This document shows positions 9,090-18,000 of a stretch of 64,000 nt of DNA, piece by piece. The stretch covers positions 1 to 64,000 of the forward strand of contig NZ_AXZL01000054.1 in the NCBI RefSeq assembly GCF_000485795.1, read 5' to 3'. The translations under genes were made by a program, and so were the position numbers. Source of the DNA: Shewanella decolorationis S12. GTDB taxonomy: Bacteria; Pseudomonadota; Gammaproteobacteria; Enterobacterales; Shewanellaceae. Below the pieces are notes generated by a model, which searched no databases, was not told the DNA's origin, and saw only the letters and a program-made list of their open reading frames with translations. Position 1 is the stretch's first letter; each line of letters opens with the position of its first letter.

Positions 9090-9691
9090 GATGCTTCCCT
9101 CTGATAACCCATTCCCTGTAAATACCCTGTCACATGACTCTCTAACAAAGCGGGTAAAGATGCCGTATCGGCAAACAATTTATTATCCAGTGATAATGCC
9201 GTGAGGCCGTGGATGCCGCCCCAAAGCACTCGGCTCATTTGGAGTTGCTGCTCGACAGTTTTATGGGGGAACAACAGGGCTAACTCACGTTCAATTAAAC
9301 TGAATAAACCCGCGATAAGTTGGCCTTGGGATTCAGGCAAAGGCTCAGAGTCGAGTAGCTGCAGTTCAAATACCAACTTAAAACATTGGCGCTGTGCGTG
9401 GGCAAACTCAGCGTATTTTTGCGCCATGCTAATGATTTGATTGCGACTATTATCAGCACTTACCTCGGAGAGCTGGTGCATCAGCGCCTGCAACGTTGCC
9501 TCAGAAACGGCTAACAGTAGGTAGTTATAACTACCAAAGATATTGATTAAGGTACTCGGCACATAGCCAATCTGGCTAGCAATCTTGCGTAAACTCAGTT
9601 CTTGTGTCCCTTGCTGTTGCAGCAATGCCATTGCCGCTTCTACTGCCATAGCACGAATCTCATCATGACTATGTTCTTTGCGTCTCGCCAT
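9080..9691 (-). CDS. TetR/AcrR-family regulator
   Basis: 203 residues from ATG 9691, which has AGGGAG eight bases before it; a GTG three codons earlier has no room for a ribosome site. The helix-turn-helix is at residues about 30-60 (LSLRKIASQIGYVPSTLINIFG). The C-terminal half is an effector domain of the kind found with a WHG-like GGIHGLTALSL motif. Overlaps the MFS-acyltransferase gene, its likely target along with its own promoter. Effector unknown. Confidence 0.88.
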   Translation of the reverse strand: MARRKEHSHDEIRAMAVEAAMALLQQQGTQELSLRKIASQIGYVPSTLINIFGSYNYLLLAVSEATLQALMHQLSEVSADNSRNQIISMAQKYAEFAHAQRQCFKLVFELQLLDSEPLPESQGQLIAGLFSLIERELALLFPHKTVEQQLQMSRVLWGGIHGLTALSLDNKLFADTASLPALLESHVTGYLQGMGYQREASCC

Positions 9692-9873
9692 AGGTCTCAC
9701 TCCCTGTTGAATGATGTGAGATTAACAGTCTAAAAAATAAAAAACAACGTTCAAAATAAGTTTATTTTGCGTACAGCATGAAGTAAAAGGCATAAAAATG
9801 AGAGAAGAAGGGCTAACTTCGAGGCAAGCGCTCGATGGAAACCTTGAAAGGAACTTAACTTTTAACGCATAAA

Positions 9874-9905
9874 AAAATGGCGCCCTCAATCGAGGGCGCC
9901 ATTTC
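9874..9905. terminator. terminator between GNAT gene and regulator promoter region
   Basis: Long perfect stem AATGGCGCCCTC/GAGGGCGCCATT with an A-run before and short T-run after. It terminates the minus-strand cysQ-GNAT unit; the remaining 9701-9873 gap holds the TetR promoter but no gene. Confidence 0.8.
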
Positions 9906-9921
9906 GAGGTTGAACTTTTAC

Positions 9922-10365
9922 CTAGCGGCAGTGATAACTCATCACGACTCTATCTGCCCCTGCGCCAAAATAGTCCGCTTCGAAGGCAGTATCGACAAAC
10001 CCTAAACGCTGATACAAACCATGGGCTGGGTTGTGGGGATCGACGGTTAAATCCACCCGCTTAACCTGAGGCGGTAGCTGAGTTAAACATTGTTGGATTA
10101 ATTGTTTGCCAATGCCTCGCCCGCGGGATTGCTCACTCACCGCCACGGAGAGAATCCACATACAAGCAGGGTCACCACTTTGAGCGCAGAGCAAATAGCC
10201 TAACAACTTACCGCCATCATCTACGGCAACCAGAAAATGCTCTGGCCAACAATCAAATCCTTGGCGAAAGAAAAAATCGGGATAACAATGGTCGCCAAAG
10301 ATAGCCTGTTCGAGTTGAAAAACGTCGGCTAACTCTGACTTTAATACTGGACGAATCGACTGCAT
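9922..10365 (-). CDS. GNAT acetyltransferase, RimI-like
   Basis: 147 residues. The acetyl-CoA binding motif A is VAVSEQSRGRGIGKQLI (about residues 75-91), and the C-terminal LYQRLGFVDTAF is the usual motif B of GNATs. Closest in style to ribosomal-protein N-acetyltransferase RimI, but the substrate cannot be assigned. It is six bases downstream of cysQ and cotranscribed with it. Confidence 0.85.
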   Translation of the reverse strand: MQSIRPVLKSELADVFQLEQAIFGDHCYPDFFFRQGFDCWPEHFLVAVDDGGKLLGYLLCAQSGDPACMWILSVAVSEQSRGRGIGKQLIQQCLTQLPPQVKRVDLTVDPHNPAHGLYQRLGFVDTAFEADYFGAGADRVVMSYHCR

Positions 10366-10371
10366 GTAAAA

Positions 10372-11184
10372 CTATTCACCAATTAAAATTTTATCCCACT
10401 CTAAATTGGGCGCACCAACAACAATAAAGTTAGGATTTTCAAGCGTCTCACGCTCGTTATAAGTCAAAGGTTGCAGTTCGGTATCCATGAGCTGGCCACC
10501 CGCTTCCTCAATAATGATCTGCGCGGCACCGGTGTCCCACTCCCCCGTCGGCCCGACTCGCACATAACAATCGGCGCGTCCTTCGGCAACCAGACAACTC
10601 TTCAAGGCCGCACCGCCCATGACCACCAGCTCACAGTGCTTAGGCTGATTGAACAGGGTCAACACGGATTGGGGATCCTGACGACGACTCACAGCTAACC
10701 TAAGGGAAACTTGCTCACGGTGCTGAATTTGCCGACTGCTGATGCGCACTTCCTGCTTATCGGTACGTTTATAGGCGCCTAAGCCCGCAATGGCGTAGTA
10801 ACACACCTGCGTCATAGGCACATAGACCACACCCATCACGGGGCGATTGTGCTCCACCAGCGCAATGATCACCGAAAAGTCACCACTGCCCGCAATAAAC
10901 TCCCCCGTGCCATCGAGAGGATCGACTAACCAATAACGTTTCCAGCCTTCGCGCACGCTTAGGGGAATATCGGCAGCCTCTTCCGACAGGATAGGAATAT
11001 CGGGCGTCAATGCGGCTAAGCGTTCACAGATCAGCTCATTCGCCGCTAAGTCCGCCGAGGTGACGGGGGTATTATCAGACTTGGTTTCTCGTTCAAAATT
11101 ACCCTTGAGGTAAATCTCACGAATAGTGCGACCCGCATCCGTTGCTATCGCAATCACCTCGTCGATTAACTCTTCTGGCTTCAT
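10372..11184 (-). CDS. cysQ: 3'(2'),5'-bisphosphate nucleotidase
   Basis: Removes the 3'-phosphate of PAP (and PAPS), recycling the by-product of sulfate activation and sulfotransfer. 270 residues from ATG 11184, which has GGAG five bases upstream; the in-frame GTG two codons earlier is too close to that site. Inositol-monophosphatase-fold metal motifs: EEAA (about 68), DPLDGTGEF (about 88) and EWDTGAAQII (about 218). Li-sensitive Mg-dependent chemistry is known for the family. A PAP-degrading enzyme would also relieve product inhibition of any PAPS-dependent sulfotransferase, such as the candidate encoded at 20.9-22.1 kb. Confidence 0.95.
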   Translation of the reverse strand: MKPEELIDEVIAIATDAGRTIREIYLKGNFERETKSDNTPVTSADLAANELICERLAALTPDIPILSEEAADIPLSVREGWKRYWLVDPLDGTGEFIAGSGDFSVIIALVEHNRPVMGVVYVPMTQVCYYAIAGLGAYKRTDKQEVRISSRQIQHREQVSLRLAVSRRQDPQSVLTLFNQPKHCELVVMGGAALKSCLVAEGRADCYVRVGPTGEWDTGAAQIIIEEAGGQLMDTELQPLTYNERETLENPNFIVVGAPNLEWDKILIGE

Positions 11185-11254
11185 AACCACTCCAATCGCA
11201 AACTTCGCGAATGATTTACAAGCACTCAGTTGCTGAACGCTTTAACGAAAAAGA

Positions 11255-11806
11255 TTATTTAAGTTGTAGGTGTTTCTGCGCTAAAAACAATGCGCTCACA
11301 CTACGAGATTCGGAAAAATCGCTATTATCGAGTAACGCTTCCCACTCGGCCAATGCCCAAGGCACTACATCTATGGGTTCTGGCTCATCGCCTTCGAGGC
11401 GGCTTTCATATAAATCTTCTGCTATGAAAATTTGCATCTTGCTAGAGAAATAACCCGGTGCAAGACTAAGTTCTTTCAACAGTGTCAGCTTACGCGCCCC
11501 AAAACCGATTTCTTCCTGTAATTCTCGATTGGCCGCCTCGATAGCTTGCTCACCAGGGTCAATTAATCCCTTAGGAAAACCTAGCTCGTAATTGTCGGTG
11601 CCAGCGGCATATTCACGGGCTAACAACATGTTGCCTTGATGAATGGGCACCACCATCACAGCGCCACGGCTTCCGCCCTTCATCCGCTCATACTGGCGCT
11701 CGACACCGTTGGAGAATTTAAGATGGACCTGTTCAATTTGAAACAAACGGCTCTTAGCGACAACTTCAGTATGCAAGATTTCCGGCTTATGGTGCCGCTG
11801 CGACAT
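11255..11806 (-). CDS. nudE: ADP compounds hydrolase NudE
   Basis: Nudix hydrolase of ADP-ribose, NADH and Ap3A type substrates. 183 residues. The Nudix box is GLIDPGEQAIEAANRELQEE followed by IGF (about residues 83-105) and fits GX5EX7REUXEEXGU. ARRKLTLL-like and APGYFSSKM flank it as in NudE. It is the left member of the nudE-yrfG-hslR-hslO-pckA neighbourhood known in E. coli, here separated from yrfG by the 12-kb accessory block. Confidence 0.95.
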   Translation of the reverse strand: MSQRHHKPEILHTEVVAKSRLFQIEQVHLKFSNGVERQYERMKGGSRGAVMVVPIHQGNMLLAREYAAGTDNYELGFPKGLIDPGEQAIEAANRELQEEIGFGARKLTLLKELSLAPGYFSSKMQIFIAEDLYESRLEGDEPEPIDVVPWALAEWEALLDNSDFSESRSVSALFLAQKHLQLK

Positions 11807-12006
11807 AACTGCCCCTGGATAAAAAATAGCAACAAACTAACTAGGATAAGTGACAATCTTACTATCCTGTCTTTAATCTACAACCTGAATTTAGTGCGGC
11901 TATTCCAAAGACCACCATCCAAGCCATGGGATTTAAATCACATACTCAGCAAGGACAAAGGAGAAACGGTTAAAACTTTTCGCTTTTTACCGCGAAAAAT
12001 CACCAA

Positions 12007-12030
12007 CAAAAAAGGGGCTAAGCCCCTTTT
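12007..12030 (-). terminator. terminator of the giant surface-protein gene
   Basis: Minus strand: AAAAGGGGC-TTA-GCCCCTTTTTT, 15 bases after the giant gene's stop codon. Good stem and T-run. The rest of the 11807-12044 gap holds only the nudE upstream region. Confidence 0.9.
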
Positions 12031-12044
12031 GATGTCAACATCAT

Positions 12045-15000
12045 CTAAAACTGATAGCGCAGATTGAGCTGATAACTCAATAGATCATTCGGCTCGATAT
12101 CTATGTATTGATAACCTAACCCCACGGACCAAGCATCACTGAATTGGTAACTAAAACGCACTCCCGCATACCAATCAGTACCATCTAAATCGGTCTTGAT
12201 CGTTGTATTGCCCATGGTACTGCCAATATCGGCTTGCCAATGGAACAAGCCAAAGGGTACTTCAAAACGCCACCCCTCATGTTCAAGCAAGGTAAGTCTC
12301 AGGCCAAGCATCACCCCATCGGCAAGGACTGGAGTGACGGTTTTCACCAACTCATGATATTGCTCCGGTGTTAAGGTTGCGCCCTTAATTCTCGCGCTTC
12401 CTTCACCAAAGTCGGCATAACCCAGTTCCAACGCTACGGTCGGCGTCCACTGATAACCCAGACTCACCCCAAATGCGGTATCCGAGTCATCGACGTTGAG
12501 AAGTTGCCCCTCTCCGACTTGGGCGTTCAACTCAGGCAGGGTTTTATCGGCCTTCGCTTGGCCAATGAACCCCTCAACATACCAGTCTGTTGCCTGTGCC
12601 TGTTGCGTCACACTGAGAAATAACAGGCAGCCTAAGGCCAATCGCTGTAGCTCTCGGCGGCGCAACATGGCGCACGCTAAGATAAATGCCAACGCCCATA
12701 AGGTCATACTGCCTCCTCCTGACTTATTATCGATAATGACCTCTTGATAGGCTTTCACTGTGATAAGCACTTGCCCCGTCGCTTCACCACCTTGGCCGTC
12801 GCTAATCCTATAGGTCACGGTATCCACACCATCGAATCCTGTTTTAGGGATATAGCGCAGTTTATTCGCCTCGATAGTCACACTGCCTTGTTGAGCTGTC
12901 GCACTTAACAGGGTCAACGTATTACCATCCAGATCGGTGTCATTACTCAGCACGTCGATAAGCAAGCTGGTGCGATCATCGGTGGCGGCGCTGTCATCAA
13001 CAGTCACAGGGGCTGTGTTGCCATTCACCTCAATCGTCAGCTCACTACTTGCCGTACCACCTTTACCATCGGTAATGCTATAAACCAACACATCGGTGCC
13101 GATAAAGTCTGCCGCTGGCGTGTAACTGATCCGTTGATCCGCTAACACTGTGGCAGTGCCAAACTCACTGATCACTTGAGTAACACTCAAACTATCCCCA
13201 TCGCTATCCGTATCGTTGGCAAGCACGTTCACATCGATACTCTGGTTCCAGGCAATTGCTGCCGAGTCAGGATTGGCGACAGGCAAGTGGTTACCATTGA
13301 GCATCACAGCCACGCCACTTGGGTCGACAATAGTACGGTTAGCCACACCATCATCATCGTTAGGGCCACCGTCTTCGATGGTTAACTGCACACACCAATG
13401 GCCTTCGGTTAATCCCGGCGTCCAACTGCTATCCCCCGGTGGAGGGCAGAAACCACGCTCACCTTCGGTACTGGCAACAGTGTTGTTTGCATCAATCACA
13501 AAATCTCGCCAGCCCGCTTGAGCATTGAACTTGCGATAGATGGCATTCGCAGGAACGGGCGAACGTTGTGGCAATACCAAGCTATAGCTTTGGCCCTGTT
13601 GTGGCAGACCCGTCGCGATAAAGTCGAAAATACCACCCACATTGGCAGCTAAAGCATCTTCAGCCACGGCTTCAGGCTGTAGCTGCACGCCGCCCTGTCC
13701 ACGGCTTAGGGCAATATTCCCCAAACGTAAACAGACACCCGCCTGCCCTTCGGCCAAGAAGTAGACCGGCTGTAATTCTCCCTCAGGCATCACATTACAG
13801 TCGTTATTGGCATCTAAATAATCCGGAATACCATCGCTATCGCTATCGCTATAGCCTTCTTGAACATCAGGGATTAAATCGCCATCCGTATCGGCACTCG
13901 TCAATGCGGCTAAACTTGGACGCACAACGATATACACAGTTTCGGTACTCGACAGTACAGGCGAACCATCATCGGTCACCGTTAGGCTCACAGGATAAAT
14001 CCCCGGAGTCACCGCGGCTGGAGAGAATGTCATGCCCGTCGCATCCGCTTGCAAGCTTAACCCGCCGCTTGCCCACGTCAGCGTCAATGTATCCTGCTCA
14101 TTGGCGTCCGAGGCGGAGGCACGAATGTGCACATCGCCGCCATTTTGCGCGACAATGACTTGTTGCTGGCCAGCTTGAGTCACCGCTAAACTGACCTGTG
14201 GTGCAATATTGGCTTCGGTAATCACAACTTGGCTCTGCTGCTTACTACCAAGATTCAGGCTTGGGTCAAGGCTGATTAATACCTCTTCATTCCCTTCGCC
14301 CACACCATCGTTCAGGGTAGTAAAGTGGATTTCTGCCATTTGTCCTGCAGCTATCTCCACTACGCCATCAACCAAATCATGGTCGCTACTGTCTGCCGTT
14401 CCTGACACTGTGTAAGGAATACTCAGCGGATAACTCGGTGCCTCACCATTGAGATGAACACTCACAGTCACTTGATTTCCTTCAGCAACAACTTGATCTT
14501 TGCTCAGTGAAATCAATGGATTGACTTTAACCTTCTGCGCTTTAATCGCCTTATTGCCCTCGCTGTCTACTGCCTGCCAATAGGCTAAGTAGTTGCCAGG
14601 GGCGAAGAACAAGCTCTTATTCACCAGCGACACAGGCAATGGATGGCCATTACGGTCAACCGCCTTGGCAAAACCGAGTTTCACCCGCGTAAACAGGCCA
14701 GTCGCATTCACCTCAACATCATCAGGGAGGGTGATCACGGGTTGATTCGCTGAATCAGCGCCTTCAATCAGCACATTCACTTTGGCGGTTGCTCGGCCTT
14801 TGTTGCCATCGCTAATGGTATAACGCAGTGCAACTGGCCCCACATAAGCCTCGGGCGCGGTAAAGCTGAGTCCATCGGCAGTGATTTGTACACTGCCAAT
14901 ATCCGCAGCGGCACCATCAATGCTTAAGGCGTCACCATCGACATCCACATCGTTTGCCAGCACCGCCAGCGAATAGGTGTCATTGGGGGTACTGGTTAAG

Positions 15001-18000
15001 GTATAGCTATCATCGACAGCTTGAGGATCGTCGTTCACAGGCGTAACCGTAATGGTGACTGTGGCGGGCTCAGAGCTTAACTCTGCATCCTTGGCAATAA
15101 AGCCAATAGAATCAGTACCATTAAAATCCTTCTCAGGCGTATAAAGCCAGACACTACCATGCTGCTCTAAGGTACCAGAGGCTGGTTGCGCGGTGATCTC
15201 ATAGGTCAGAGGATCATTGTCGGCATCCTCACCCGCAAGCGTGATCATCAGCGAACTGTCTTCCTCTAATGTCACAGACTGATTGGAAGCGACAGGTGCA
15301 TCATTAACGTTTGCCACCACAATGGTAAAGCTCTGCTCTGCCGTCAGGCCATCTGTGTCTGTTGCCCGTAGTACTACCGCATGACTGCCCACGTTACCAT
15401 TGCTTGGGGTACCACTCAGCACACCCGTCGCTGCATTGAAGCTCAGCCAGCTTGGCAGTGTGACGGCACTTAAGGTGACACTGTCGCCCACATCGCTGTC
15501 GCTTGCGACCAAGGTATAGCTATAGGCCGCATCCTGAGTGGCACTGGTCATCGCAGTTGAACTGATGGTCGGCGCATCGTTGATGTTTGCCACCACAATG
15601 GTAAAGCTCTGCTCTGCCGTCAGGCCATCTGTGTCTGTTGCCCGTAGTACTACCGCATGGCTACCCACGTTAGCATTGCTTGGGGTACCACTCAGGACAC
15701 CTGTCGCCGCATTGAAGCTCAACCAGCTTGGCAGTGTGACGGCACTTAAGGTGACACTGTCGCCCACATCGCTGTCGCTTGCGACCAAGGTATAGCTATA
15801 GGCCGCATCCTGAGTGGCACTGGTTAACGCGGTTGAACTGATAACAGGGGCGCCATTAGGCTTCACTGCGTTACTCGCCGTGGAGGCACTACCGGTTCCG
15901 GCTGAGTTTATAGCTGCAACAGTAAATGAATAGGAAGTCCCATTGGTTAATCCAGTTATGGTGATAGGTGAAGCAGTACCCGATGCCGTAATACCGCCAG
16001 GAGTAGACACTAAGGAGTAGCCCGTAATGACCGCACCGCCAGTGAATGCCGGGGCACTAAAACTCACCGTTGCTTGAGCATTCCCCGCAGTAGCAGCGCC
16101 GATTGTTGGCGCGCTTGGCACAACGGCATTGACACTGAATGAACGACTAACTTGAACAGCAGCCAAATAACTCGCATTGCCTGCTTGATCTGCGTTGATG
16201 GTACAAGTACCCACAGTGACAAAGGTCAATACGCCACCACTGGTAATAGTACACACTCCGGGGGTGGAAGAGGTAAATGTCGGAATCAAACCTGAATTGG
16301 ACGTAGCGACCAGTGTCGGCGATGTACCAAAGTTTTGCGCTCCAGGATTGGAAAAAGTAATGGATTGGCTTGCTGCGGGTGTTACGCTATTCGATGTAGC
16401 TGATGCAGCACCTGCGCCAGCAGAGTTATTTGCCGTTACCGTAAAGGTATAGGCCTGTCCATTAGTTAAACCTGTCACTAGAATCGGCGAACTGGCACCA
16501 TTAACAGGGGCAACATCCGGCGGGCTGACGCTCACGGTATAACCCATAATCGAAGTACCACCTGTACTAGCAGGAGCAACAAAGGCAACACTGGCCTGAG
16601 TATCTCCAGCAGTTGCTGTGCCAATTGTTGGCGCACTCGGTACAACAGCATTTACTGTAAATGTTCGGCTGACCGTGGCGGCGGCCAGATAGGACGAATT
16701 ACCAGCCTGCTCAGCGTTGATAGTACAAGTACCTGCAGTAACAAAAGTCAGGGTTGAACCGCTAACCGTACATACCCCTGTGGTCGATGAGCTAAAGCTG
16801 ACGGTTAAACCTGATGTTGAGCTGGCAGACAAGTTGGGCGACGTTCCAAAATTCTGCGCCCCAGGGTTAGCAAAAGTAATGGTTTGAGGCGATGCGGGTG
16901 TAACTGAATTAGAAGCCGCAGACGCAGCACCAGTCCCTGCGGAGTTAGTCGCTGTAACGGTAAAAGTATAGGACACTCCGTTAGTGAGCCCTGTGACTGT
17001 GATCGGCGAACCAGATCCAGTACCCGTTGCACCACCGGGGCTAGCAGTGACAGTGTAGCCTCCGGCAAGGATCGGTGCACCACCAGTGCTGGCGGGAGCT
17101 GAAAAGCTAACCGATGCTTGAGTGTCGCCCGCGGTTGCGGAGCCAATAGTTGGGGCACTAGGCGCGACGGCATTAACGCTAAAGGTTTGGCTTACCGTCG
17201 TTGCAGCATTGGTAGCAGCATTCCCAGCTTGGTCCGCATCGATAGTACATGAGCCAGAGTTAACAAAGGTCAGCGCACCTCCTGAGGTGATGGTACAGAT
17301 CCCCGTCGTTGAAGATGAGAAGCTGACCGTCAAGCCCGAGCTAGAGGTCGCACTTAGGGTCGGACTGGTACCAAAGTTTTGTGCGCCGGGATTATTGAAA
17401 GTAATTGTTTGATTAACTTTGGGCACCACTGAATTGGAAGCAGCGGAGGCAGAGCTTGTTCCAATGGCATTAGTTGCGGTCACCGTAAAAGTATAAGCCG
17501 TACCATTCGTAAGGCCAGTCACCGTTATCGGAGACGTTGTGAATCCATTACCTCCAGCAGTAATACCGCCGGGGCTGGATGTCACGGTGTAACCGGTAAT
17601 CGCCGAGCCGCCGTTATTGGACGGCGCAGTAAAGGCGACGGAAACCTGTCCATCACCTGCTGTTGCAACCCCTATGGTGGGTGCATCCGGTGCCGTTGGA
17701 ATGGCGACCGTATGGGTCGTGCCACTGGTATAAGCAGCGGGGCCAGCATTGCCAGCCGCATCGGAAATATTGGTGGAACCGTTTAGGTTGAGCTTTATCG
17801 TACCATTGCCAGTAATGCTACTCACAGTCACTGTCACACTGGAGCCTGAACTCGCAGATACACTAGCAATCGTGCCTGTTGCACTACCCGTAGTTCCCAA
17901 AGCGAAATCGTCAGTGGAAATATTGCTGACAGACTCACTGAAATTCACGGTGAAATCCACGCTGGTGTCCGTTGATACCGCGCCACCAACAGGAGCTGTG

